Below, one piece after another: positions 16,396 to 25,157 of a stretch of DNA of 64,000 nucleotides. The stretch is from Clostridiales bacterium (GTDB taxonomy: Bacteria; Bacillota; Clostridia; Christensenellales; Aristaeellaceae). The first letter of the stretch is position 1; the number at the start of each line of letters is the position of its first letter. The stretch lies in the NCBI GenBank assembly GCA_004556155.1, contig SFIM01000004.1, positions 53,217 through 117,216 on the forward strand, in the 5' to 3' direction. The notes under the pieces were generated by a model. It did not search any database, had not been told where the DNA came from, and worked only from the letters and a program-made list of their open reading frames with translations. The position numbers were made by a program, and so were the translations under genes.

Positions 16396-17418
16396 ATGAA
16401 GAAAAAGTACTTACTGGCCCTGCTGGCAGGACTGCTGTGTTTGCTGTGTCTGCTATGCGCAGAAGCATCCGCTTCCGAGGATTCGCACGAAGGGCATTCT
16501 ACTATCTACTATTACAATTACAGCGCTAAAAGCCATCAACTTTACTGCACAACTTGCCAAAAGATAGTGTCATTTGGTTTCTGCTCCGGTGCTTCCGCTA
16601 CCTGTACAAAGCCTGGCTACTGCGAAACATGCCTAAACCCTTATAGACTTCCAACAGGGCATAAAATGACGAATTATGAGTCGGACAACAATGCCACCTG
16701 CACGCAGGATGGCACGAAAACCGCCCGCTGTCAAAACGATGGATGCGGGGAAAGCAAAACCATCCCAGACGAAGGCAGCAAGCTGGGGCATAATTTCATC
16801 AATTATACTCCCAATGGCGACGCCAACTGCACCAGCGTAGGCACGCGCACTGCAACATGCAGCCGCTGCACTGCCACTGATACGCAGCCCGGCGAGGGCG
16901 TTGCGCCCAACCATAACGTAGTATCCGATCCTGCTATACCCCCCACTTGCACGCGCGACGGCTTAACCGCTGGCAGCCATTGCAGCCGCTGCCAGGAGGT
17001 TCTGACCGCGCAGAATTCTGTATCCAGCTTGGGGCACTGGTATACAGAATGGACTCCCAACGGCAATGGCACGCACACTGCATCCTGCATGCGCAGCGAT
17101 TGTACTTTCAACAGCACAGTTGATTGCGTGCAAATAAACGACCGCATCCATGAAACTGATATCACCTTCTGCCCCATCTGCGGCGAAGCCTCCGACGGCG
17201 TTCATCTATCGCTTGTGGAGGGCGCAAGGGTGCAGGCCAATCGCATGCCCGCGGGTGAGCTGATCGTCCGTCAGCGCGAAGGGCTGACCTCCATCTGCTT
17301 TGTGCGCAGCGGCAAGCTCAGCCGCCCCTATGCCCCCGCCACGATCCTCCTGCCCAACGGGGAAAGCGTGCTGTTTGATTTTGTCAAGGCCGCACTGCCC
17401 GTGCTGGTAATCAAATGA
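16396..17418 (+). CDS. Secreted protein with repeated Cys-Thr/CxxC motifs
   Basis: A 340-residue exported protein with a leucine/cysteine-rich signal peptide (about residues 1-27). The mature part has at least three imperfect repeats of about 36 residues, each with an ATCTxxGT opening, a CxxC or CxxxxC pair and a closing LGH or PNH (residues about 95-215). A weaker fourth repeat follows. The repeats resemble the Cys/His-rich modules found in surface proteins of gut Clostridia, and could bind zinc or form disulfides. The last 70 residues (ANRMPAGELIVRQREGLTSI...) lack cysteine and have no assigned fold. Function unknown. Base composition is lower in GC than neighbours. Confidence 0.65.
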   Translation: MKKKYLLALLAGLLCLLCLLCAEASASEDSHEGHSTIYYYNYSAKSHQLYCTTCQKIVSFGFCSGASATCTKPGYCETCLNPYRLPTGHKMTNYESDNNATCTQDGTKTARCQNDGCGESKTIPDEGSKLGHNFINYTPNGDANCTSVGTRTATCSRCTATDTQPGEGVAPNHNVVSDPAIPPTCTRDGLTAGSHCSRCQEVLTAQNSVSSLGHWYTEWTPNGNGTHTASCMRSDCTFNSTVDCVQINDRIHETDITFCPICGEASDGVHLSLVEGARVQANRMPAGELIVRQREGLTSICFVRSGKLSRPYAPATILLPNGESVLFDFVKAALPVLVIK

Positions 17419-17435
17419 GCATTTAATTGAACACC

Positions 17436-17466
17436 AAAAAGGCTCCCTTAGCAGGGGAGCCTTTTT
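17436..17466. terminator. Bidirectional intrinsic terminator
   Basis: AAAAAGGCTCC pairs with GGAGCCTTTTT around a short loop, with T-runs in both directions. It separates the Cys-motif protein gene from the convergent small membrane protein gene. Confidence 0.9.
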
Positions 17467-17477
17467 ATTCACTCTGG

Positions 17478-17771
17478 TTACACCTTCCAGAAAAAGGACA
17501 TGCCGATCGTCACAATCCACACTGCGGCGGCAGCCAGGGTAAGGATCACGCGCACACGATCGACAGGCGTGTTATCCCCCGCGTTTTCTGCCTTGGCGGC
17601 AGGAACGGCGCGGCGGGCAACCCATTGCAGCACATAACAGGCCAGGATGGCCGCGCAGCCGATGGATGTAACGCTCTTAGGCTGCGCGCCAGTCAGATAC
17701 AGGATATTCAGCACCGCCGCAGCCGTGCAGGCCAGGGCGATCAGCCATTGCAGCACTTTGCGCAGATTCAT
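17478..17771 (-). CDS. Small membrane protein
   Basis: A 97-residue protein with three predicted transmembrane helices (about residues 8-27, 35-53 and 75-93). There is a charged, probably cytoplasmic loop (AAKAENAGDNTPVDRVR) between helices two and three. It starts by overlapping the lipase stop (ATGA) and has AAAGGAG upstream, so it is the last gene of the DUF368-obg operon. No family recognised. Confidence 0.65.
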   Translation of the reverse strand: MNLRKVLQWLIALACTAAAVLNILYLTGAQPKSVTSIGCAAILACYVLQWVARRAVPAAKAENAGDNTPVDRVRVILTLAAAAVWIVTIGMSFFWKV

Positions 17772-19108
17772 AGCATTTTTCTCCTTTGTGCGGTTCTTCT
17801 TTGTCCGCTGAGCGGATGGAAGCGATCATAAGCTGGCCTGCGCACAGGCGCGGGCGCACGCGGCGGGCGCTGATCCCACACTGGCGATTCATCCCCGCTC
17901 CACAGGGCGGGCAGCAGCCGGCGCGGCGCGGCCCCGCTGATCACATCATAGGCACACAGCGTATCGATGCGATACAGCATGTGCGGCATATGCAGCGCAT
18001 CGGGCAGGCGCGATAGCGTTTCGCGCATGCCATAGCGCGCAAACAGGCTTTGCAGCCAGCGCGTATAGCGTTCCAGCTGCTGCATGTCCATCTCGCCAAA
18101 GCAAGCGGCATAGCGGCTTTCCAGCCGGCGCAGCGCGCTGCCCACCAGCCGCCGCGCATAGCCTACCAGGCGTGATTGCAGCATGCCTGGTAGGAACGCA
18201 GGCGCAAGCGCGCGATACAGCAACTCCGCATCCTCTTCCGGCACCACGCATAACAGGCGCAGCAGCGCGATAAAAAAGCACAGCGCGCCGCGCGTGCCGC
18301 GTACCGTATGCTGTAGGCACAGCAGCTCGTTAAAGATGGGATCCTGGCTGCGCGCGCCATAGCACAGGCCGCGCAGGGCAGGCGTATCGGGCATCACCCG
18401 GCACAGCCCCAGATGCATCGCGCCGCCGATGCGCGGCACCGCGTCGTCGGCATGCACAATATGATAGATCGGATAATCAGCATTTTTCAGCGTGCGCGCC
18501 CCGGCAACGCAGGGCGAGGCGAACCCGCAGCCCAGCACATACTGCGGCAGCACGCCGTTTTGCAGCAGATGGGCGATAAAAATCTGCATCAGCGCCGCGC
18601 CCTGGCTATGTCCGGTAACGACCAGCGACACGGGTGAGCGCTCGTACTTGAGCATATCCAGCACCCCGGCAAGCGTCAAACCGGGACGAGACAGCGCCGC
18701 ACCCAGGCAGGGCATGGCAATTTGTCCGCACTGCGCCTCAAACTGCCGCGTCAGGCGCAAAAAGCCCTGATGAAAGCCATCCTCCTGCTCGATCTTCAAG
18801 TTATCCAGCCAATCGGCCAGATGGCGCGTGGTGCCCGTGAAGCTGATTGCCACCAGCCAGCGGCCATCCATCAGGGGATGCGAAAGCACCATTGCCTTGC
18901 AGCCCGCGCCGTCCTCGCGGCGGCGGCGGATATCCAGCACCTGTGTTAGTGGATTGCTGTGCGCCAGATGCGCCTGCACGCGCGCGGCGCTTTCCAGCGA
19001 TTGCTGCCGTTCCGCTTCCGTGCGCGCGTTCAGCCCGGCGCACAGCATGCCGTCCGCCAGCAGAGCGATATCCTGCCAGCCCTCGTCCAGATAGCGCGCG
19101 ATGCGCAT
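17768..19108 (-). CDS. Lipase class 3-like alpha/beta hydrolase (start uncertain, likely extended to about 19192)
   Basis: An alpha/beta hydrolase of the lipase class 3 type. The nucleophile elbow is GHSQG (about residue 165), preceded by VSLVVT. A likely Asp (HADDAVPRI) and the strand YPIYHIVHADD support the fold. No signal peptide, so probably cytoplasmic or membrane-associated. The reading frame is open upstream of the ATG to about 19201. It encodes QDFPHQLTPALLSLTHALSA there, which looks like genuine coding sequence, and a strong AAAGGAGG lies at about 19192-19199. But no ATG, GTG or TTG lies at proper distance, so the true start is unresolved (see findings). Confidence 0.75.
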   Translation of the reverse strand: MRIARYLDEGWQDIALLADGMLCAGLNARTEAERQQSLESAARVQAHLAHSNPLTQVLDIRRRREDGAGCKAMVLSHPLMDGRWLVAISFTGTTRHLADWLDNLKIEQEDGFHQGFLRLTRQFEAQCGQIAMPCLGAALSRPGLTLAGVLDMLKYERSPVSLVVTGHSQGAALMQIFIAHLLQNGVLPQYVLGCGFASPCVAGARTLKNADYPIYHIVHADDAVPRIGGAMHLGLCRVMPDTPALRGLCYGARSQDPIFNELLCLQHTVRGTRGALCFFIALLRLLCVVPEEDAELLYRALAPAFLPGMLQSRLVGYARRLVGSALRRLESRYAACFGEMDMQQLERYTRWLQSLFARYGMRETLSRLPDALHMPHMLYRIDTLCAYDVISGAAPRRLLPALWSGDESPVWDQRPPRAPAPVRRPAYDRFHPLSGQRRTAQRRKML

Positions 19109-19214
19109 ATCATAGGCGCTTGCGGACAGGGCGTGCGTCAGGCTCAGCAGCGCCGGGGTAAGCTGATGGGGAAAGTCCTGCGTATCGGCTTCCTCCTTTG
19201 ATCATGCATGCATT

Positions 19215-19853
19215 TCAGTTTGCCGCGCCGTCCAGCTCCAGCTGGCTCACCTTGCCCTCGTCCAGCGCAATCTGGCGGATTTCTTCATAAATGCCGGCAA
19301 AGGTCAATTCCATATAGGGGCCCACGTGCAGCACATACAGGATGCCGCCGGTCAGGCCGGAAAGCAGCAGCCAGCCGAAAAAGCTGAGCTGCGCTATAAA
19401 CAGCTCCATCCGGTGGCCGTACATCATGCGGGCGGACAGGGCGCTGGCCTGGGTGGCGGATACATTGGGACAATCGGCCAGGATATAGGGCGTAAGCGCC
19501 AGCGAATAGGCGCGCATCAGGCCTGGGACTATTAGCAGCAGGGAATAGAGGAATACCTGCAGCTGCACCCACAGCATGCCGCCCACCTTGCGCAGAAAGC
19601 CATCGTCCGCCATACTGGCCAGCATATCGGCAACGCCCACGCTTTCGCCGCGCCACAGGCGCAGGAAAAAGCCGCTTTGCGCCACCTGAAACAGGCCGGA
19701 AACCAGCACCATCAGCACCCCAGCGGAAAGGCCGCCCAGCAGCGCCGACAGGAGCGTGAGCACCAGGCAGGCCAGCGCGCACACGCTGCGTTGGGCGCTG
19801 ACAATGCCCCGCGCCTGCTCCTTGATCGGAATGCGGTCAAACGTATTGCCCAT
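19215..19853 (-). CDS. DUF975-family integral membrane protein
   Basis: A 212-residue membrane protein with four to five helices, of the DUF975 type found across Firmicutes. Family traits are the repeated small-residue helices and the stretch LIVPGLMRAYSLALTPYILAD followed by a conserved Ser/Ala-rich helix with ASALSARMMYGHRMELF. Function of the family is unknown. Good ribosome site (AAAGGAG). Lies between the esterase and lipase genes in one operon. Confidence 0.75.
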   Translation of the reverse strand: MGNTFDRIPIKEQARGIVSAQRSVCALACLVLTLLSALLGGLSAGVLMVLVSGLFQVAQSGFFLRLWRGESVGVADMLASMADDGFLRKVGGMLWVQLQVFLYSLLLIVPGLMRAYSLALTPYILADCPNVSATQASALSARMMYGHRMELFIAQLSFFGWLLLSGLTGGILYVLHVGPYMELTFAGIYEEIRQIALDEGKVSQLELDGAAN

Positions 19854-19879
19854 GGCGAATTCTCCTTTCGGGCGCGTTT

Positions 19880-20677
19880 TTACAGCCCCTTGAGCCAGCG
19901 GGCAGCCATATCAATCCAGCAGGCGCACTCCGCGTGCATGTTGGGCTGCTCGGCATCGTATACCTGATCATTGCACAGGCTCAGCCCATGCTGACCAGCG
20001 CCGAAGATATGCATTTCGCACGGCACGCCCGCGCGGCGCAGGGCGGCGGCAAACATCAGGCTGTTTTCCACCGGCACCAATTCGTCCGTCCAGGTATGCC
20101 ACAGGAAGGTGGGCGGCGTATCGGGGGTAACGTGCTTTTCAAGCGACACCACATCCTTGAGCTCCTCCTCGCGCTCGGCCAGCAGGCACTTGAAGGAATT
20201 GCGATGCGCAAACTCGCCCGAGGTGATTACAGGATAGCTGAGGATCATCGCGTCCGGACGGCAGGCGGGATCAAAGCCCATCTCATGCCAGCGCGTACCC
20301 AGATGGGCGGCCGCGTGGCCGCCGGCGGAAAAGCCCATCACCGCGATCTTACGCGAATCGCACAGCCACTGCTCGGCATGCTCACGGGCATACTGCATGG
20401 CCTCGGCCGCCTGCTCCAGCGCCACAGGATAGCGCGCGGGCGCTACCGAATAGCGCACCACTACCGCCTGAATACCCAGCGACAGCAGACGCAGAGCTAC
20501 CGGCTCAGCCTCACGGTCCGACAGGAAATGATATCCGCCGCCCGGGAACACCAGCACCAGCGGACGATGCGGGAAGGGGCGCTTGATAGATTGCTTGAGG
20601 CTTTTCTCATCGGCCAGATAAGTTTCCAGAATAACGCCCGTGCGGGGCAGGGTGATTTTTTCGTGAAGCATGCTCAT
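19880..20677 (-). CDS. Alpha/beta hydrolase, acetyl-esterase type
   Basis: A 265-residue hydrolase. The oxyanion motif PGGGYHFLS is at about residue 46, the nucleophile elbow GFSAGGH at about residue 113, the acid in HTWTDELVPVENS and the histidine in GAGQHGLSL near the C-terminus. The set matches esterases acting on acetylated sugars or xylan and related small esters. No signal peptide, so it is cytoplasmic. Encoded 15 nt after obg. The real substrate is not known. Confidence 0.85.
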   Translation of the reverse strand: MSMLHEKITLPRTGVILETYLADEKSLKQSIKRPFPHRPLVLVFPGGGYHFLSDREAEPVALRLLSLGIQAVVVRYSVAPARYPVALEQAAEAMQYAREHAEQWLCDSRKIAVMGFSAGGHAAAHLGTRWHEMGFDPACRPDAMILSYPVITSGEFAHRNSFKCLLAEREEELKDVVSLEKHVTPDTPPTFLWHTWTDELVPVENSLMFAAALRRAGVPCEMHIFGAGQHGLSLCNDQVYDAEQPNMHAECACWIDMAARWLKGL

Positions 20678-20692
20678 TCATCTCCCGTATTT

Positions 20693-21952
20693 TTAGTCAA
20701 CGAAGTCAAACTGCATATCCTCGATCTGCACCGTGTCGCCCTCGCCCGCGCCGGCCTTGCGCAGCGCGTCGATCACGCCCGTGCGGCGCAGCGTCTGGTG
20801 GAACCACTTCATGCTGTCGGTATCGTCAAAGTTGACGCTGTTCATCAGGCGCGTCATGGCACTGCCCTCCACCACATACACGCTGCCTTCGCGGCGCACG
20901 GTATAGCCGGACAGGTCGGGCAGATCGTCCAGAAATTCCTCCTGCGCGTAGGGCGTGACGGGCGGCAGCTTGGCCAGCTCAGCGGCCACCGCGTCCATCA
21001 GCGCGTCAAAACCCGCGCGCGTGGCAGCAGACACGGCGAATACCGGCACATCGGGATATTTTTCGCGGAAGCGATTCAGGTTATCCGCGCCGTCTGGCAA
21101 ATCCATCTTGTTAGCGGCCACAATCTGCGGGCGCTTCTGCAAATCGCCGTAGCGCGCCAGCTCCAGATTGATGGCCTCGTAATCCTCCAGAGGATCGCGG
21201 CCCTCGCTGCCCGCCATATCCAGCACGTGGATCAGCAGGCGCGTGCGCTCCACATGGCGCAGAAAATCATGCCCCAGACCCGCGCCGTCGGCAGCGCCCT
21301 CCACCAGGCCGGGGATATCCGCCATGACAAAATCCTGCCCGTGGCGGCGCACGATGCCCAGGTTGGGCGTGAGGGTGGTAAAGTGATAATTGGCAATCTT
21401 GGGCTGCGCGCGGGTGACGACAGACAGGATGGTGCTTTTGCCCACATTGGGGAAGCCCACCAGGCCGACGTCCGCGATGGTTTGCAGCTCGAGAGTGAAT
21501 TTGAACGCCTGCGTCTGGATGCCGGGCTTGGCAAAGTTAGGCGCCTGGCGGGTGGGGGTGGCAAAGTGCGCGTTGCCCCAGCCGCCGCGGCCGCCGTGCA
21601 GCAGCACACGGCGCTGCCCGGCCTCGAACATATCGGCGATCACCTGATCGTTCTCGCCGCGCACCAGCGTGCCCACGGGCACCTTGATCACCAGATCCTC
21701 GCCCGCCTTGCCCGAGCTGCGCCCGGCCTTGCCATCCTCGCCATTGGGGGCGAAGTACTTGGCGCGGAAGCGGAAATCCAGCAGCGTGTGCATGTTGCCA
21801 TCCGCCAGCAGGATCACGCTGCCGCCATTGCCGCCGTCGCCGCCGTCGGGGCCGCCGTTGATGACAAACTTTTCGCGGTGGAAGGAAACGCAGCCGTTGC
21901 CGCCGTTGCCCGCCTTGGCGGTAAACGGCGCTTTATCTACAAACAGTGCCAT
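20693..21952 (-). CDS. obg: GTPase Obg/CgtA
   Basis: A 419-residue essential GTPase involved in 50S ribosome assembly and stress control. The N-terminal glycine-rich Obg fold (GNGGNGCVSF, NGGPDGGDGGNGG) spans about residues 1-157. The GTPase domain follows with G1 GFPNVGKST (about residue 165), G3 ADIPGL and G4 ANKMDLP. A C-terminal OCT domain (about residues 340-419, SGYTVRREGSVYVVEG) is typical of Gram-positive Obg proteins. Second gene of the minus-strand operon. Confidence 0.97.
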   Translation of the reverse strand: MALFVDKAPFTAKAGNGGNGCVSFHREKFVINGGPDGGDGGNGGSVILLADGNMHTLLDFRFRAKYFAPNGEDGKAGRSSGKAGEDLVIKVPVGTLVRGENDQVIADMFEAGQRRVLLHGGRGGWGNAHFATPTRQAPNFAKPGIQTQAFKFTLELQTIADVGLVGFPNVGKSTILSVVTRAQPKIANYHFTTLTPNLGIVRRHGQDFVMADIPGLVEGAADGAGLGHDFLRHVERTRLLIHVLDMAGSEGRDPLEDYEAINLELARYGDLQKRPQIVAANKMDLPDGADNLNRFREKYPDVPVFAVSAATRAGFDALMDAVAAELAKLPPVTPYAQEEFLDDLPDLSGYTVRREGSVYVVEGSAMTRLMNSVNFDDTDSMKWFHQTLRRTGVIDALRKAGAGEGDTVQIEDMQFDFVD

Positions 21953-21967
21953 GAAATTGACCTCTCT

Positions 21968-22849
21968 TTATTTTGCCTCTCCGGGATCCAGCCGCTCGCA
22001 GCCCCACAGCACCAGGATGCCCGCGATGGCGGCGATCACACCCACCAGGTCGATCTTGTCAAAGCCGGGGAACACGCAGCCGATGGAGCCCAGCACAAAG
22101 CCGAAAATAGCCGCGTAGGTGGGTACGGGGAATTTAGCCAGCAGGAATTTGATCAGCTTGGAGCAGTATACCAGGCCGATAACTACGCCAATACCGAAGG
22201 GCAGCAGCACAAGCACCGCGTCCAGCGTGGCGGCGGTGAAGGGGAACAGATTGGCCACGGATGCAATCAGCGTGCCGTACACGCCCAGCAGCAGCATCAC
22301 AAAGGAGCCGGAAATGCCGGGAATGATCATGGTGGAGGAGGCGATCACGCCGTACACCAGCATCAGCAGGATGTTGCCGATGTTCACGTTGGCGGCGGTC
22401 GCGGTGGCCTTGGCGGCCTCCTTGGCCTCATCGGTGTTGCCCGCCACAATCATGGGGATCATGATGGCAAAGCCCGCGATAAAGGCGATCACGTTGGCGG
22501 GGTTGATCACCAGCTTGGTGCCCTTGCCGCCCGGCAGGAAGGAGCTTTTGAACAGCATGGGGATGCTGCCCAGAATAACGCCAATGAAGAACATGGCCGA
22601 CTGCGCAGGATAATTGACCAGTGCCCAGTTCATCAGCTTACCAAAGGCCAGAATGCCGATGGCCAGGCCGATGGCGAAGGTGACCAGGAACTTCCACTCT
22701 TTTTTGATGTTGTGCAGCGGGTCGGACAGCACCGACAGCAGCCGCTCATAGATGCCGAATACCACGGCCATGGTGCCGCCGGATACGCCGGGAATGACGT
22801 TGGCCAGGCCGAATACGACGCCCGCCAGAACGAAATACAACAGTTGCAT
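21968..22849 (-). CDS. DUF368-family membrane protein
   Basis: A 293-residue membrane protein with about eight helices, matching DUF368 with its opening GLANVIPGVSGGTMAVVFGIYE and the internal repeat SSTMIIPGISGSFVMLLLGVY. Members of this superfamily have been linked to polyprenyl-phosphate (C55-P) recycling in other bacteria; whether this protein does so is inference. Of two ATGs the second (22849) is preferred, 7 nt after AAGGAG; the first is only 1 nt from it. Heads the operon with obg. Confidence 0.85.
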   Translation of the reverse strand: MQLLYFVLAGVVFGLANVIPGVSGGTMAVVFGIYERLLSVLSDPLHNIKKEWKFLVTFAIGLAIGILAFGKLMNWALVNYPAQSAMFFIGVILGSIPMLFKSSFLPGGKGTKLVINPANVIAFIAGFAIMIPMIVAGNTDEAKEAAKATATAANVNIGNILLMLVYGVIASSTMIIPGISGSFVMLLLGVYGTLIASVANLFPFTAATLDAVLVLLPFGIGVVIGLVYCSKLIKFLLAKFPVPTYAAIFGFVLGSIGCVFPGFDKIDLVGVIAAIAGILVLWGCERLDPGEAK

Positions 22850-22943
22850 GTGCATTCTCCTTGTATGTTATTGGCGCACCGGCGCCTGAGATTCATAAGG
22901 AAAATAATGATAGAGCATGCAGGATGATGATGAAGGCGTTCCC

Positions 22944-22997
22944 CCCTCTTCCGTCTCGCTGCGGCTTGACGCCTTCTCCCGAGGGAGAAGGCTTTTA
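22944..22997 (+). repeat. Dispersed palindromic repeat, copy 1
   Basis: A unit of the form CCTC-TTCCG-TCTCGCTGCG then GCCTTCTCCC-GA-GGGAGAAGGC (perfect 10-bp stem at 22971-22992), followed by TTTTATT. It aligns well with copy 3 at 23264-23315 and, inverted, with copy 2. The stem plus T-run could act as a terminator. Confidence 0.65.
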
Positions 22998-23051
22998 TTG
23001 TCGTGCTTTTATTAAGCCACGAAACCAGATTGCTGCATTGACGCAATCGCC

Positions 23052-23100
23052 AAAAGGCTTCTCCTGGAGGAGAGGCTCCGCCGTAGGCGGTGGTGAGGCG
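23052..23100 (-). repeat. Dispersed palindromic repeat, copy 2 (inverted)
   Basis: Reverse complement of the same unit: CCTCACCACCGCC, a short insert, then CTCTCCTCCAGGAGAAGCC and TTTTG. It contains its own inverted repeats (CCGCC-GTA-GGCGG; TCTCCT-GG-AGGAGA). Confidence 0.6.
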
Positions 23101-23263
23101 CGTAATCCGCCTCTGTGGCAGATACAGGCAGATGCAGCGCCAATGAGGCAACGAGTTTTGCAAGCGTCAGCGCTGCAAAACGACTATGCCGAATTGTGAG
23201 GGCCGTAGGCTGCGAAGCAGCCGTTAGCATAGCTATATAAGATAACGCCGCGACGGCGGCTAC

Positions 23264-23315
23264 ACCTCATCCGCTTCACTACGTTCAGCACCTTCTCCTC
23301 AATGAGAAGGCTTTT
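23264..23315 (+). repeat. Dispersed palindromic repeat, copy 3
   Basis: ACCTCATCCGCTTCACTACG then CCTTCTC-CTCAAT-GAGAAGG followed by CTTTT; direct copy of the unit at 22944-22997. Confidence 0.65.
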
Positions 23316-23565
23316 GGGTAGTCTTCCTGGCCAACTATCGCCAGCAGTTATACATGATTTCCGCGTCCAACCATTCCCCGTGGCATGCCGATGAAATCGG
23401 CGCAGGGCTGGCAAAGCCAGACCAAAGAGGAAAAGCAGAAAGCGAACGGAGGAAAGCCTGCTTTCATCCGGGCGGTTCAGGCTTTTCCCTGCCACGGGAC
23501 AAATAAGCAGCAATGCCGCCAAACAGCTTAACTCAATAAGCTTTCACGTCACACACTGGTTCTTT

Positions 23566-23592
23566 GTTACTTTCTTCACTGAAGAAAGTAAC
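23566..23592. repeat. Perfect 27-bp palindrome
   Basis: GTTACTTTCTTCA, one base, then TGAAGAAAGTAAC. It lies 19 bp from the end of mtnN (minus strand) and could terminate or protect that transcript, although it has no T-run. Together with the three repeats upstream it fills a 760-bp gap that holds no convincing gene. Confidence 0.7.
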
Positions 23593-23611
23593 GTAACCTC
23601 CCCCTCGTCCC

Positions 23612-24301
23612 TTACCCCTGCGCCAGCTCACGCAGCAGCGCGCCGGCAGCGCTGGCCGCAGCGTCCGCCGCACTGATTTCGTGCGCGTTGGAGTTCGCCA
23701 CGCCGCTCTCATCGCCCGTATCGCTCATGGCGCGGATGGCCAGGAAGGGCACGTCATTCACATAGCAGGTATAGGCCGCCGCCGCGCTCTCCATATCCAC
23801 GCACAGCGGGTGCCAGGCGTCCACGATCTCCTGCCGCCCCTCCTGCGCAATGAACTGTTCGCCCGATACCATGTCGCCAAAGAATACCGGGTACAGGAAA
23901 GCCCCACGCTCATTCAATTTGTGACATACGGACAGCAGCATTTCATCGCCCGGATAGTAGCCGTGCGCAATGCCGCCGCGATGGCGCAGCCAGGCGACGT
24001 TCACATCATGCTGCGCCAGGCGCTGGGAAAATGCCAGCGCGTGAATGCCCAGCCGCGGATCCATGCTCCCGGCCACGCCTACCATGATGATATGCGTCAC
24101 CGCAAAGCGGTCGATCAGCAGCTGCGCCGTGATGCCCGCGTTTACCTTGCAGACGCCCGTCGCCGCCAGCACCACCGGCAGCCCGTTCACATCGCCCTCG
24201 ATCACCGTGGTCTTGGCCACTTCGTGCCGCGCCGTTTCGCGCAGATAGGGCAGCAGCTGGTCAAACTCCGTCTTCATGGCGCAAAGCAGTCCGATTTTCA
24301 T
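23612..24301 (-). CDS. mtnN: 5'-methylthioadenosine/S-adenosylhomocysteine nucleosidase
   Basis: A 229-residue nucleosidase that cleaves MTA, SAH and 5'-deoxyadenosine to adenine plus a thioribose or ribose derivative, recycling products of SAM chemistry. The family start (MKIGLLCAMKTEFDQLL), the VGVAGSMD strand, the purine/ribose-binding motif VDMESAAAAYTC and the general-acid Asp in RAMSDTGDE are present. Last gene of a four-gene minus-strand operon. Confidence 0.92.
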   Translation of the reverse strand: MKIGLLCAMKTEFDQLLPYLRETARHEVAKTTVIEGDVNGLPVVLAATGVCKVNAGITAQLLIDRFAVTHIIMVGVAGSMDPRLGIHALAFSQRLAQHDVNVAWLRHRGGIAHGYYPGDEMLLSVCHKLNERGAFLYPVFFGDMVSGEQFIAQEGRQEIVDAWHPLCVDMESAAAAYTCYVNDVPFLAIRAMSDTGDESGVANSNAHEISAADAAASAAGALLRELAQG

Positions 24302-24319
24302 ACGTATTGCTCCTTTTTG

Positions 24320-25120
24320 TCAGATGCTGATGCCCGGAAGCAGCGCCACCGAGCGAATCTTTTTGCCCGCCGCCGCACGCATCAGGGCCACCTGCGCCGC
24401 ATTGCGGCTGTAAATGCGGGTGGAAATCTGCGTTACCCCGCGCGGGCGCAGGATGTCGCTGGCTGCGCCGATGATGGCCTTGGCAAAGCCCTGACGGCGA
24501 TAATCCGCGCGCACATACAGCGATACCAGCGTGACGTTTTGCCCCTCGCCCGTAAACAGCGCCTCGCACACGGCGTTGCCGCCGCGATAGTAGCCGATGG
24601 CCAGAAAATGCTCCATGCCCATGCAGCGGCCCAGGAATTCCGCATCCAGGGGCGTAATGCGATAGGCGTTCATGCGCTGCAAAAATGCCTGCACATCCTG
24701 CGGCGTTTTAAGCGGCACGGAGGCGTAATTGCAGTTGACGGGCGCGCGCGCCGGCCAGCCGGGCAGGCCAAAATGGTACAGATCCTCGCTGTCGTCCATC
24801 TTAAAGCCCGCCTTGGTGTAAAAGCCATTCAGATCCCAATCCTCCGGGGCAATCTGCGTAAACAGCCGTCCGCGCAGATTGGGCGCCTGCGCACGCAGTT
24901 GCTCCGCCCGCGCCAGCAGCGCGCCGAAAAGCAGGTTGCGCCCCGCAGGCTGCGAATCCAGCTGCATATAAATATGCAGCGGCGCTTCGGGATACATCTC
25001 AGGCTGGTAGAAAAGGGTGACGGAGCCCATGCCCATTTCGATCATCTGATCGTTGGTGACAAAGAAGCAATCTTCCGGCGCTATGCCCTGATACGGGGCG
25101 ATCGGGTGTGTCAAATGCAT
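24320..25120 (-). CDS. GNAT-family N-acetyltransferase
   Basis: A 266-residue protein whose C-terminal half has the acetyl-CoA-binding motif A of GNAT enzymes (VRADYRRQGFAKAIIGAA, about residues 205-222) after the strand TLVSLYV. The N-terminal half (about residues 1-110) resembles a degenerate second GNAT unit (ITNDQMIEMGMGSVTLF...), suggesting a two-domain protein. Acceptor substrate unknown. Encoded 18 nt before mtnN and 37 nt after the GuaA-like gene. Confidence 0.8.
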   Translation of the reverse strand: MHLTHPIAPYQGIAPEDCFFVTNDQMIEMGMGSVTLFYQPEMYPEAPLHIYMQLDSQPAGRNLLFGALLARAEQLRAQAPNLRGRLFTQIAPEDWDLNGFYTKAGFKMDDSEDLYHFGLPGWPARAPVNCNYASVPLKTPQDVQAFLQRMNAYRITPLDAEFLGRCMGMEHFLAIGYYRGGNAVCEALFTGEGQNVTLVSLYVRADYRRQGFAKAIIGAASDILRPRGVTQISTRIYSRNAAQVALMRAAAGKKIRSVALLPGISI

Positions 25121-25157
25121 GCGTATTCCTCGGTTCGCTATTAAATTTGAATTGGTA

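Noticed and set aside
19934..22927. A 997-codon open frame opposite esterase, obg and DUF368 genes
   Set aside because: It crosses three real genes and their ribosome sites and has no recognisable protein features.
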